Origin: Earliella scabrosa
Taxonomy: Eukaryota > Basidiomycota > Agaricomycetes > Polyporales > Polyporaceae
DNA length: 64,000 bases
Direction of reading: 5' to 3'
Assembly (NCBI GenBank): GCA_022605405.1
Contig: JABYQQ010000025.1
Coordinates: 310,001 to 374,000 of the forward strand
Both the position numbers and the translations under genes were made by a program. Numbering within the stretch: the stretch's first letter is position 1; every line of letters begins with the position of its first letter. Positions 1 to 11,008 of this stretch are shown here, piece after piece. The notes below the pieces were generated by a model that saw only the letters and a program-made list of their open reading frames with translations, was not told the origin of the DNA and did no database searches.

Positions 1-538
1 CATACGAGTAGTTGCACCGGTAGCTGGCGTAGCTCAGCCTGGTGAATATTCCAGCACCCTCGCCATTCCACGATCCGAGACCATGCGCGTACGTGTTTTC
101 CGGCTGATCACCCTCTTCTCCGGAGGCTTGACTACCTTGCTCCAAAGGCATAGGGGCCTCACTAGCGTCGCGTGCGTTCCGCCCTGTCTTCTGCGCGACG
201 CGTCCAGGAAAGGGACGAGAGTTCCTCCGACAGAGACGGTTTCGTGTCCCTGACAAGGTCTCGGTGAAGTAGTCGTCTGCATCAGCGAATAACCCAGCGT
301 GGCAGAGGACGGCAGGAGTAACTGTCCCCGCGCAACAGAGCCACAACGTCAGTACAGACTCGCGTGTCTCTCGCACCGATGCTCGACTCACCGTCCACTC
401 CGCAGGACCTGTGCGTTTCAGCTCGACCAGTGGAGCGTTGGTCTGGTGCGAGTACACGGCGGAAGTGTAAGGTATGTCGGCAGTACGAAATCCTTGCATC
501 TTCCACCGAGTCATAATCCGCTACAGGTGTCCCTCCAT
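1..538 (-). pseudogene. Gene X copy A (X-A), broken, runs off the window start
   Basis: This is a roughly 90% identical copy of the 5' half of the gene at 14060-15673. The exon 1 homologue runs from about 538 to 392 and exon 2 continues past base 1. Two lesions are visible. An in-frame TAG at 521-523 replaces the AAG of copy B just after the start, and the splice acceptor before exon 2 is mutated (AG to GG, 341-342). The downstream frame is otherwise open and keeps the family signature VFADADDY-like (here LFADADDY). A start at a downstream ATG (512-514) would avoid the stop but not the lost acceptor. It lies head to head with RNR-A, as X-B does with RNR-B. The family function is unknown. Confidence 0.75.
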
Positions 539-1509
539 CTGGATGTTCTGTGTTGTACGCAGAGCATGTGGTCTCGATCACGGTGGTTACGATGTTGTAC
601 TGGACATCAACAGCAAATGTGTTAATGTCCCTGTGTAGACCATCGGGATCTTTTGTCGCCAAGCCGACACTGCAGTTATAATACGATGAGAACATCATAC
701 CTGTATCTATGCTTGGGATTCGTCAGCTGCAAGATAGCTGTAACCCTTCCTCACTGCTTTCCCCACATTGGCAGCGCTGGACATCGGCGCGATCGCAAAT
801 CCCTGGTCGTTGGGCGGTGCGTGTGCAGTTTTATTACACAGTCAGCGGCTCACGACGAACGCTATCACCTACAGCGCTGTGAACATTAACTTGCTGATAC
901 GGCCTACTGTATCTGTGGCGGTGACACAAGCTGACGCACACATGCACCCATTGGGGGCGATCACCGGTCTGATTACCTATCGCCGTTTCGATTGCACTAA
1001 CATCCCGCCCACGGCGGAACCGGCTTGACCCGAGCCAACGGAACAAACGTCTGCAGGAGCGCTCCCTGCTCGATCTCTCACCAACAGAGCGGCGGGCGTG
1101 AATCACTCCCCGCAGACGCGTCATCCTGGCCGGTCACTGGAGAACGCTCGGTGTACGTGGGTGGCATGTATGAATAGCTAACCCGTGTCGTAAGCACTGA
1201 CATATCCTCCCAGCGAAGTATGTTGATTCACGCCCAGCTGCTCGATCTTGCTAAGCATGATCGCCCAGGTGACGTTGAATCGAGATACCAACATTGATGC
1301 ACGGCGTTTCAACGTCGGGGACTCGTTAGTACGTCGTTCACCTCACCTCCGCCGCCAGGGTACACTCGCCTAATACTGCGACATACGCGCAACAGCTGCC
1401 ATATGGGTATACACGATGTCGTCAAGCGGCTGTCAAGCGCGACCCTGCGAGCCAGCTGGGACTGTCCGACTCCAGGCATTCACATGGGCGTGCTCTCGTA
1501 TGGGATGTG
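539..1509. other. Intergenic, between divergent X-A and RNR-A
   Basis: About 1 kb with no gene I can support. It would be the shared upstream region of the head-to-head pair. Apart from the RNR-A TATA box at its right edge I see no clear similarity to the matching interval of unit 2 (15674-16766). Confidence 0.6.
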
Positions 1510-1517
1510 TATATAAG
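1510..1517 (+). promoter_or_regulatory. TATA box of RNR-A
   Basis: TATATAAG lies 55 nt upstream of the RNR-A start codon. RNR-B has an equivalent box at a similar distance. Confidence 0.55.
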
Positions 1518-1571
1518 CGGGGCACAGGAGGAGGACAAGTAGTCTCACCAACGATATCTCTTCTCGCCCCA

Positions 1572-4500
1572 ATGACAACGATCGTCTCGCCTCAAGCATC
1601 TCGAGTCTTCACAATGGTGGAGAAGCGTGGTATGTGAGGTCTTAAATATTATCCAATAGCTGCTGATCAGTTGTGGCAGATGGGTATGTTGAACATCATC
1701 GTCCATCGTTCATGTTTTGACAAGGATCGTTGATTCGGGTCGTTACAAAGTATACTACAACCGTTCAGCATCCCTAAGGCGAGTGCTCTAAACCTCAACT
1801 ATCATCCCTTGGTAGTTCTGCTAATCGTGCCGCGCATAGATACGGCGTTCTTTAGAAGTCGTACGTTCGTCGCTATACTGCCTCCTTATCTTCAACTGTC
1901 TCTTTTGCAGCTGAGCTGGGACCTCGACACGAAATTCGTTGACCTCGACAGGTATGTTCCAGACGTTTCAGTAAAACCGCTGAGTGACATGGATGTATTC
2001 TTGTAGCCTTGTCGGACGTATCCACAGAGGTTTACCAATCCGCATCACAGCCGCCGAATTACAGGTAACATCGTCCACTGACTCCATGATCTCGTGCTGA
2101 CCAGGTCATCAAGTTACATGCGGCGACGACTGCGGCCGGATTCAGTTCTCGCCATCCTGACTACGGGCTGTTGGCTAGTCGTCTATGCGCCGCCAACCTT
2201 CATAAGACAACCATGAAGTCTTTCACAAGATGGGTGGCTGACTTCGGTGTGTAGAATTCTTTTGAATAGCATCGCGAGCTGACCGAGGGACTTGGGTTCA
2301 GCTGAACCCGCGCAACTTAACAAGGAGCTTGTGTCTGTAGTCGAAGAGCACGGGAGTGCGTTGGAGAGCGCAATCGTGCACACAAGAGACTTCGAATTCT
2401 CGTAGTAAGTATAGTTCTAAGCACATGGCGGGATAACATCACATTCACAACTTCCAGCTCCGCTATACAGACCCTCATCCGATCGTATCTGCTGCGTCTC
2501 GGCGATGAGGTCATCGAGCGGCCTCAATATATGTACATGCGGACGGCTATCACCATCCACAGGAACGACATCCCGGCCGTTATCGCCACGTACGACGCAC
2601 TCTCCAGACAACTTTACACGCATGCCTCGCCAGTGCTCCTCAACGCGGGCACCAGGTATCGTAGCTTCGCCTCGTGCTTCCTATACCAGCCCGAGTGCGA
2701 TAGCGTGTATTCGACGCTTGAAAGCGCGCACGATTTGGATCGCTTTTGGGTGAATGACGGCGGAGTTGGCATGTCGTTGGGGAACGTTCCTTGCAAGAGG
2801 TGACTCGTCGCATCTCATCACGCATGGCGGCCAGCTGACACGGATTATCAGAGAGACACCCCGTAGGCAGGCTGGTGTATTGCCTCTCATGAAGGTGTAC
2901 GACAGTCATGCCGCGTACTGTACCGCTGGCCGTAATCGCCGTCCGTCTGCGTTGACGGTGTATCTGCCGATTTGGCATGGCGACTTGGTCGAGTTCATCC
3001 GCTGCCGCACGGCCCGTGCATCTGAAGCTTCTCGTGTTCGATACGTCTTTCCAGGTCTCTGGATCCCGGACCTTTTGTGAGTACTCCCGCGCGCTTGATC
3101 CCTCTTCTTTGGCGTCTCACCGGATACTGTCCCCAAGCATGGAGAGGCTGCAGAGCGATGGTCAATGGTATCTCTTCGATCCTGTGGACGCGCCGAAGCT
3201 GCACTTGTCCTTTGGCGAAGAGTTCGAGACGGCCTACAACGACTACACCCTCGCAGGGAAGGCCGTCGGTCAAATCTCTGCCAAGCAACTCTGGGAGTAC
3301 ATCTGTGCAGCCCAGATCGAATCCGGCACTCCATTCATACTCTATGGCGACAACGTGAACCGTGGGTGATATCATCATGTATGTCTTGGGTTTGCGCTGA
3401 CTACACTCTACCCCTCCAGAGCGTAACAACCAAAGCCACCTCGGCACTGTGGTGTCATCGAACCTTTGCACGGAGATTGTCCAGTATTCTTCCCCCGGCG
3501 ATACTTCCGTCTGTACCCTTGCGTCCGTGGCGCTTCCGAAGTTTGTCCGCGACGGTACAGTCTTCGATCTCGATGCCTTCCACACCCTCGTGAAGCTGGT
3601 CGTTCGCAACACCGACCTTCTCCTGGAAGCCGGATCGTATCCCACCGACGATGCATGCTGCAGTGTCAATAACACCCGTGCTATGGCGATAGGCGTCCAA
3701 GGGCTCGCCGACACCTTCATGGCTCTCCAGCTGCCTTACGACTCGCAGGAAGCGCGCGAACTCAACATCCTCATCTTCGAGACGCTGTATCACGCGGCTT
3801 TGGATGCGAGCTGCTCATTAGCCGAGGAATTTGGCGTCTACCCAGACTACAAGTATTCTCCAGCCTCCACAGGAGTCCTCTATATGGACATGTGGCCTCC
3901 GGTCACCCGTGGAAGGCTCGACTTCGACGCGCTGAGAGCAAGAATCGACACGCACGGGCTTCGTAACTCCTTGCTGATCGCTCAAATGCCCACTGCGACT
4001 ACCGCCTACATCCTCGGGAACGTCTCGGGAGTGGAGCCCTGCCCGAGGTAGGTGTTAGTGCTCTACTTCAGGATCCAGCCCTCTAACTGGAAGTCGCGAA
4101 GCAATGTCATCACTCATCAGGTGCTGAGTGGGGATTACACGGAGATCTGCCCGTGGCTGGTCCGCGATCTGTCGAGGCGGGGGCTTTGGAACGACGACCT
4201 GCGTTTAGAGATTATCAAGAACCACGGTCTGTAATACGAATTATCTCGCGTAAAAGCTCCACACGCTGACGATCTGTATCCAGGCTCGGTACAAAACATA
4301 TCCGGAGTACCTGAGGACCTACGCGCCATCTATCGTACTGCGTGGGAGATCGAGCCATTCATCATTGTCGACATGGCCGGAGACAGAGCGCCGTTCATCG
4401 ATCAGAGTCAGTCGATGAGTGTTACCGTCGACCGTCCAAGTACAGCGTTACTCGTGAGTATATTTTGTTGCTGCGCTACTGCTAAGAGGTCTAATTTGCT

Positions 4501-4699
4501 GAAACAGACGCGAATGCAACTCCGGGCGTGGGAGCGAGGGTTAAAGACCGGGATCTACTACCTGCGCACGAGGTCTCCCGTCTTCCCTCTTCCTTACGGT
4601 ATCGATGACACATCAGACTCAGACTCCGACGGCCCGCCCCCGCTGGAGTCTGTTGGTTCCGATGATAGTTTCTCTGACTGTGCTGCTTGTTCTGGATAG
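1572..4699 (+). CDS. Divergent ribonucleotide reductase large subunit, copy A (RNR-A)
   Basis: Class I ribonucleotide reductase R1 homologue, which would reduce NDPs to dNDPs with an R2 partner. Exons: 1572-1629, 1680-1683, 1751-1778, 1840-1860, 1911-1951, 2007-2064, 2114-2246, 2302-2404, 2458-2799, 2852-3076, 3138-3361, 3420-4047, 4102-4226, 4284-4453, 4508-4699. They total 2352 nt (783 aa) and close in frame. An N-terminal ATP-cone with KRDG is followed by the R1 barrel. Visible key residues are C222 and C444 (redox pair), N427/C429/E431 in NLCTE (thiyl radical site), Y737-Y738 in YYLRTR, and a C-terminal CAAC (C778, C781). The canonical loop between GGVG and the loop-2 segment is replaced by a short NVPCKRETPRR. 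Intron 3 is GC-AG. The protein is shorter than yeast Rnr1 (888 aa), mostly in the tail. Catalysis is plausible and altered allostery is my inference. Confidence 0.9.
2724..4047 (+). repeat. Near-identical tract shared by RNR-A and RNR-B
   Basis: 2724-3361 matches 17917-18554, including two introns, with only a few differences. The next intron (3362-3419) is clearly diverged, and 3420-4047 against 18620-19247 is again almost identical. Exons upstream of 2724 differ much more. This mosaic fits recent gene conversion. Confidence 0.8.
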
Positions 4700-5330
4700 G
4701 CCGGTCGCACAACATTTTCCGTCGCCGTCTCTCTGACTAGCTATCCTTCCGCTCTCCGGCCCCTTCTCCTTCGTGTCCTATCGTCTTCTTCGTCTATTTC
4801 TCTCGCATGTTATTTCCCCTATGTCACCCTTCGTCTCATTGCCACGATCATCACGACTTAGACTTGTTCTGACATCCGTTCACGATCTCCTACGAAACTA
4901 TCATGACATATATGACATAGACATCTCGATCCTCTCAATCGTCTAGCATACGCCAAGGGCTTCTGAAGATCATGTACCTGCACCGGTTTAGAAATGATTG
5001 CCTTGGTTATGCTTCATCTTTGTCAGGTGTGTACTGACTCAGCTCCTCGACCTGCTGCGCTTCAACGTCTCAGAATCCAAACCTGCGCAATCTCACCACC
5101 CGCACGAGGCCGGCCTTATCTCCTTTCGTTCACGGCTACCTCATGGAGTCGGCATCGCCGTGGGTAACGATAAATTAGCGTTCTGATTACGTGAGCATTG
5201 CAGCTGTAAATAGAGAAAGTGCTGGAGTCATCTCTCTGTCTCTCTCTCTCTTCCCTCTCCCCTCTCTCTCTTCCCCCCTCTCTCTGTCTTCTCTCTGCAT
5301 TCTGCGTCCAGTTCTTCCACATTTCAGAAC
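4700..5330. other. Intergenic, RNR-A to MYND gene
   Basis: No gene seen. A CT-rich tract at 5231-5298 lies just upstream of the MYND start and probably forms its promoter or 5' UTR. Confidence 0.6.
5231..5298 (+). repeat. CT-rich low-complexity tract
   Basis: An almost pure pyrimidine run (CT repeats with C-rich interruptions) of about 70 nt, ending 33 nt before the MYND start codon. CT-rich stretches are common just upstream of fungal transcription starts. Confidence 0.7.
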
Positions 5331-6187
5331 ATGACTTCTCTACTCCCCGCCGATACGTGCACCCACTTTGCACAGACTGCCAACCATCCTAACCCGTTTG
5401 GAGCTTTGCGCATCATCCCGCTTCCTCGATGCGCGGTGTGCTCAACTCCGACGATCTTCTCGTGCTCTCGGTGCAGTGAGGGGGCTTACTACTGCGGGCC
5501 ACAGCATTTTATTGAGGTGAGGACTCCAGAGGATAGTCCATCGGTGCATCATCGTTGTCTGACTTGACACGTCGATGTTCAGGATTGGTGTCGCCACAGC
5601 CTTATATGCACTGGATCCGAAGTTCTCACCTGGGAGAATATCCTTGAGTGCGATCGTCGCTATCGGGCAAGTGTCGAGAGTCCATCGTCGCCATCCACTT
5701 CGATACCTCTCCAGCCCAAGGAAGAAAGTGCGGGGCATGTAGTTGGCTTGCTGGCTCACCCGAAAATGAGTAAGTCTTAGGGTTGCGTGATGAGCGGTAG
5801 ATGAACGCTGACATTCATGCAGAGCTGCCGCAATTGGTACAGGTCCGGCTCATTCGTGATCCTCAGGACGTATGTGTGAAGTATCCTTCGCCGGTCCTCT
5901 ACGAATTTTTCGCCGGCCGAGTTGGACGCACCTTGCTTCAGTTCGGACGCGGCATGCGATTCCTAGAGTCCCCATTCCATATGTTCTATTGCATCGATTC
6001 CTTCGTCACCGACTCACACCCAAACGAGGCTATCAAATCGTTGACCCGAGACGTCGAACCGGAGCCGCGTCAGTGGCCGGGTACAGTACTCTTCTTGAAG
6101 GTCGCTGGGAATGCCCAACTGGATTTTGTTGATCTCCCCGCTCAAGATGTTCTCGACATTAGAGAGTACTTTGTGAACTTCCGTTAA
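5331..6187 (+). CDS. MYND zinc-finger protein 1
   Basis: Exons 5331-5516, 5583-5769 and 5823-6187 give 245 aa in frame. An N-terminal MYND finger (about residues 34-70) reads C-x2-C-x7-C-x2-C, then YC-x3-H-x3-W-x2-H-x4-C. Histidine takes the usual sixth cysteine position, which many fungal MYND fingers allow. MYND fingers bind short peptides, typically proline-rich. The C-terminal half carries a motif shared with the second MYND gene at 61118-61988: an HPF/SPF-x-x-F-x-C segment, N-E/A-AI-x-x-LTR, WPG, VLK and a final EYF. Two intron phases also match between the two genes. The partner and role are unknown. It lies downstream of RNR-A on the same strand. Confidence 0.85.
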
Positions 6188-6317
6188 GTAGACACCACCT
6201 TCGCGCTTCTCGTTGTTATGTATATAACTTATGTGCTGTATTGTGACATAAGCCATCGACCAAGTGTTGTCTGAACTGCAGAGTCGTGACCACCCCTCCA
6301 CTACATCGCCTCCATGC

Positions 6318-7656
6318 CTATTGTCCAAACGATTCCAACGCGTCCGCGACAGATGAACGTGCATCGGGATCAAGCCGGAGAAGACCGATGCAGAGATGAC
6401 GAGCATCCGCCTTCATGGGAATGCTCTGATGACATGTTAGATATCTTCCTAGTACCCTTACAAACCAACATGCTCACATATATAGTCATAGAACGTTTGA
6501 TGCGTTGACATCGTATCGCCTGTCGCACATCTTTTCGGCTAACTTTTATTTGTGTGCGACTCCCTTTGACCGTCAGTGCACAGCCGGACACACCAACCAC
6601 TCGACCAGCTAGCGAGGCCGGGAGACATTCGAGAATGCATTCGATTGCCAGAAGCCTTTCGCCGATGCTGTCCGTGAAAGGAAACAACGCGTCACGCTTC
6701 CATAACTCTGCCAGAACGCAGCCAACCGAGAACGAGTCTATCTTGTTGTTCCACCGGATACCTTAAGTTCTACTCGGTAAGTAAACTTCGTCACATTGCT
6801 TCATAGGTGGACGCACCCAGAGTCACCTCCGGGGCTCGGTATTGATTAGATCCTGCCAGTCCATATTGTTCGCCCGTGTTCACGCGAGCATCTTCAAGAT
6901 CTATGATGCAGATATCCAGACGACACGGGTCTATTGAGCGGTGGGAGTAATCATCTCATTAGTCGCACATGTAAAGCTTGCTGACAAGATACTTGCTGGT
7001 TACATTGGCATTCACTCCAACATGTCGCAGAATAATGTTGTCGCTCTTCACGTCGGTGTGTATAATATTACACCTATGCAGAACTCGACGACCAGTCAGC
7101 TTAACCATACAGTGTGTGAGATACGGAACTCACAGGCGACCCCATGTAGCAACTGTTTGGAGACAGATCTTATGTTATCGTCGTCTACCAATTGCGGTAA
7201 GTCCATTTGGATTGCTTCTTTGAGTGTAAGTCCCATCAGAGGTAACACCAGGAAGGAAGACACCGTGTCGGTTCTTGAGTCGAGAACCTCTAAGAAAATC
7301 CTTCGTAACATGTCACCGATACTGACAATAGCAAAGATGACAGCGCGCACGGGCTCCTCTCGGTACATCGGGTGCGCAATTCCTCGTATACTCTTGCTTC
7401 ATGCCTAATTGATTCTCCGTGCTCAGATGTCGCTCCTGCGTACTTCAGGGCCACTGTACGGCCAAGAACGAGGTCGATGGCCTTGTGCACAGCTCCGGTC
7501 CGGCCTCGACCGATCTCGGTCAAAACCTTATCTGTAGAAGAGTCAATAATGATTCACTCCGAGCTTTCCAATCAGCCTACAGCGTCTGTTCACAAGCAAG
7601 TCGCCAGGAGCTTCCGATTCCATGGTCTTCTGGTCCAAGGAAATGCTTCTGATCAT
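6318..7656 (-). CDS. SRPK-like protein kinase
   Basis: A minus-strand kinase with several short introns, so no long ORF shows it. I see the glycine loop (EIGRGRTGAV), the VALKY lysine, a helix-C glutamate in HEARVYEEL, an HTDVKSDN catalytic loop, DLEDAR in the DFG position, YRAPEV, a KIDSFSVGCVLAEL helix F, and a subdomain XI end LDPDARSSVADALESFGQ before TAG at 6318-6320. HTDxK and D-x-x-DAR are typical of SR-protein kinases (CMGC/SRPK), which phosphorylate Arg/Ser-rich substrates. The start is ATG at 7656 or 7623, and a 50-nt intron then restores VNRRYKVL. The intron in the N-lobe (about 7300-7450) is not resolved. The lysine and both catalytic aspartates are kept. Confidence 0.75.
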
Positions 7657-8050
7657 GCTGAGTTATATAGGAAACAACAGCGATCATGTCACTACCTGTG
7701 CGAGCAGAGAATACTTAGCTTCAATCCGTTCGATGTTGTGCCATCCCCGGCTGACAAATTTGATGGTGTCGCGCATCACCTTGCATTCCAGCTGTGTATG
7801 AAGACTTGCACTTAGCTAAGTCAATCAATCTTTGTCCGTTTAGATTGATTGCTGACAGCACATCTCGTAATAGGCGTGCCGCCTCGATAGATCAGAGGCA
7901 GGGTGGATGAACCAGGATTGTTTAGGGGCTTACTGCCCTAGCACCGAGCTGCGTCCTGCTGTGCGAGACAGCGATTCATTCTCCCCCACAAGATCTCAAC
8001 AGTCCCGGCGTTCATCCAGACACACGTGAAATCAACGCCTTCTTTCGATC
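7657..8050. other. Divergent intergenic, kinase / F-box-like gene
   Basis: Shared upstream region of two head-to-head genes. No further gene seen. Confidence 0.5.
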
Positions 8051-8056
8051 TATAAG
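8051..8056 (+). promoter_or_regulatory. TATA box of the gene at 8123
   Basis: TATAAG lies 67 nt before the start codon at 8123. Confidence 0.45.
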
Positions 8057-8122
8057 TCGCGCGCTTGTCAGGAGTGACCGCGTCGTTCCTCCGCTCTTTT
8101 CCTCCGCTCTTGTTGTTTGAAG

Positions 8123-9356
8123 ATGCAGCACCACGGTTCGAGGTTTCTGCACGGCGTTCTCCCACCAGCATTAGACCGCACATCTGAGTATCCTCGAGCG
8201 TTGTGAGTAATTCAACACGTTGTCGCGATCAACTCAGCACTCACTCTTACCTAGGCTTTCACCAGATATCGGCACTATCATCACGAGCAATATGGACATG
8301 CCGACCCTCCTGCAATGGAAAGGCGTATGTCGCGCAAGCCAGGAACAAGTGACCAAGGCCCTCCGCGGGAACCTCTCCAAGCTGCTCCGGCGCTTCGTTC
8401 CCGCGAACCGCGAGCTCCTACGCATTGTCACCCACTGCCGAGCCTTCATCGGCGGTTCGCTGGCCTTGGCGTTTCTCCTCCCTGACACCGAAGTCGAAAC
8501 AATGGCCCTGGATATATTCACGGACGACGTCTGTTTCGAGACCTTCCTGGATCTCCTGCGCTACACACCTTCCATTGCTCCCCATCTCACCTACAGCCGT
8601 ACCATCATCGTCTTGAAGCCTCACCGGATCCATCGTGCGGTCAGTCGAATCGCGATCTTCAACACTGCATCCGGACGTCGCGTCTTTCTTCATGAGTCTA
8701 CCACAATCTCCGGTTGCTCGCCGATCAGCCGCAGCTGGACCTCTGCTCTCATAAACTTCGTCACCGAGAGTACGTTTGGCTGTGCCTACCCGCGCCTGAC
8801 ATTCAACAAGCGCGCCATCGTGGCAGACATGCACCTGTTCACGATGACTTTCGAGGAACGCGGAGTATTGGCTAATCTTTACGACATCGGCTTCAGTCTT
8901 GCGTTTCATCCCGGGCAATGGAGCGAATACGAGGCACTTGTGGAGTTTACCCGCTCCAACGGTATGCCAGCAGGCAACTGCGGCGACTCACTGTTCCCGT
9001 GCTTCAGGGCATTGTACATTTGTCCTGACCAAGGCCGCTATTTCGGGGACCCGGGTTCCCTCGTTGGGTTCTTTGATCCGGTTGTACACGGGCCGCGTAC
9101 AGCGCTGATGCGCTCAATGCCTCCATTCGGTCCGATGGCAGCATGGCGGCTCTGGGTTTCTGCCAGCTGTGAAGAAGGCTGCGCTCATCACGACCCAGTC
9201 CTTCCTGGCTGCGCATTGTCCATGCCGATGACTATAGATCCGAGCCTTCCATTCCTGCGCCCGATTTCCTATGGACCACGCTCACGCCTCTCTACCACAC
9301 CTATGCTGACCGCACTTCCGATGCGGGTACGCGGCAGACGAGCATTCACTATTTAG
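8123..9356 (+). CDS. F-box-like protein of a basidiomycete-expanded family
   Basis: Exons 8123-8202 and 8255-9356 give 393 aa. The first exon is needed to give an ATG start, since the long ORF otherwise begins with TTG, and the joined N-terminus reads as an F-box-like helix pair (LSPDIGTIITSNMD, LLQWKGVCRAS). It is followed by a G-G-S-x-x-LAFLLP...LDIF segment that faintly resembles a nucleotidyltransferase-fold motif but lacks a clear D-x-D. The C-terminal part has Cys-rich elements (CFRALYICP, D-x-GSLVGFFDP) that I associate with a large family of uncharacterised basidiomycete proteins. The ubiquitin-ligase adaptor role is only inferred from the F-box. Confidence 0.7.
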
Positions 9357-11008
9357 CTATATTGTACATTGCGAACCATACTTATTTCGAGTACGGGGGT
9401 AGACCACATGTCCATGTAGTTATAGAAAATCCTCGGTGCCTGGAGATAATCCCTTCTTGGCAGATCAGCCCTGCGCGATCCAGCCCGGATCACGTAAGTG
9501 CGCGCCGACGGCCCAGTCCGGTTAGGTCCGTGACGTGGCGAGCTCTATTCCCAACCACCCTGATATCTATGTGCACGAAGTCAGATCGGCGGAGCTATTC
9601 ACAACGCATCAAGGTCATGCATGCAGGTGTGCAAATGCACACCCGTCTCGTCTCCTTGGGCAAGAGATCTGGCAGTCTGATCTCTGTCCAATCAACCATC
9701 GATGCTGCTAACTCCCCAGACACACCTTTCCTCCTCGATTGTGCACCTCGATTGACAACAGCGCTGGATGGAGGTTGATCGGTTCGATCAAGTACGCGTG
9801 TCATCTATACCCGACTGTTCCCTCTTCTGACCTTCCACAGCGTGCCATACGACATGATCTGCCGTGCCGACACCATCATTCTTCTCAGCTGGATACGTAC
9901 TGCTCGTTCTATTGCCACAAGAGCAAGCGATATGGACCTTCGGGACGCCATCTGTCCCCCTTGAACGGTCGCGTGCGTGACCATGAAACCGTTGTACCCG
10001 CTTGATCGTTTGACAAAAATCGTGGACTCCCGAGAATCTCGACCTGGTGCGAATCCCGCGACAAACTTCGGGCAAGTCTTCCCTGCCGATGCTGACCAGC
10101 GAGGTCGGTCCAGCATTCAAAAACCTCGAAGAGGATCGCATGCATGATGTTGTCGATGACAAAAAGTTGATATTCTCGCGCCTGAGCGCGATATCGCTGT
10201 CCCTGAGGGTAGCATAGGTTGCAGTCATTCCCCTGCTTTTCCGTAAGTCCATTTGCTCCCCCTGTGCCGGTCCAAATCACCAGCTTACAGTGCCTGTCTC
10301 AGTACACGACACGGACGCTCACGCTGGCCGCATGAACGGTAGATCACGGTGATACTTAGCAATAAGTGCTCGGAAATATGTTTGTGCTCCCAGAGTCATA
10401 TGTAATCTGCTATGCACCATGTATTCATTTCACTGCCTTTGTCACTTGCTCCTTCCTCCTGTCACTCCATATCTTGCATGACGTGAGCTGAACAACTCTT
10501 CCAGACGTGACGTACCATTCGAAGCTACCCTGCTTCGTCCGATCAGCCGCCTAGTCGCGAGCGCCGTCTTCCATCTTTTCTACTCTTCGGTGATAGACCC
10601 TGACCGAGCTACTCATCCGCAGTTTGCAGGGACATTGCCAAAATAACAAGCACAGTCCCGCCCAGTTCACGATCACCTCCCACTCCCAACACGTTCCGAC
10701 CTCGGCTAGCCACAACATCACAATCACCTCAACACACTAGCTTACCAACAGCCTCTTCGGAACCGCCTGCAGCAGTCAGTACTACGGTGACTCGTGTTTT
10801 TCAGACGCACCGCTGCCTCGCGGGAGGCTCCCATCACCTCGCCGCCGTACGACGTAAACCCCTCATAACGTCTGGGCGCTTGGCGCCCACAATGCTCCCG
10901 CGCTCAACTTGTTCACTTTCAACTCTGTCCAGACCATTGCTCCCTCACACCTTGCTTCACTCTCTACTAGCACCGTATCGCTCTACTTCCAATTCTGCAC
11001 ACTCCGCT
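9357..11008. other. Intergenic, no supported gene
   Basis: Open frames exist on both strands (for example 9805-10116 minus), but none has a recognisable domain, a consistent splice model or a paralogue in the window. The right part is upstream of the gene starting at 11009. Confidence 0.5.

Larger units (their letters stand above)
1..4699. repeat. Segmental duplication, unit 1 (X-A + RNR-A)
   Basis: This block matches 15134-19887. The offset is about 15,133 at X and 15,195 at RNR, because the unit 2 intergenic spacer is about 60 nt longer. Similarity is confined mainly to the genes. Identity is about 90% in X, lower in the 5' RNR exons and near 100% in parts of the 3' RNR exons. Confidence 0.85.

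Noticed and set aside
4048..4071. A 24-nt intron in RNR-A ending at TTCAG, which would also keep the frame
   Set aside because: Too short for fungal splicing. The 54-nt intron 4048-4101 has a branch point and restores the SNxxT...VLSG alignment seen in RNR-C.
9788..10280. Minus-strand frames with some coding-like text
   Set aside because: Three overlapping frames compete, and no combination with splice sites gives a recognisable protein.
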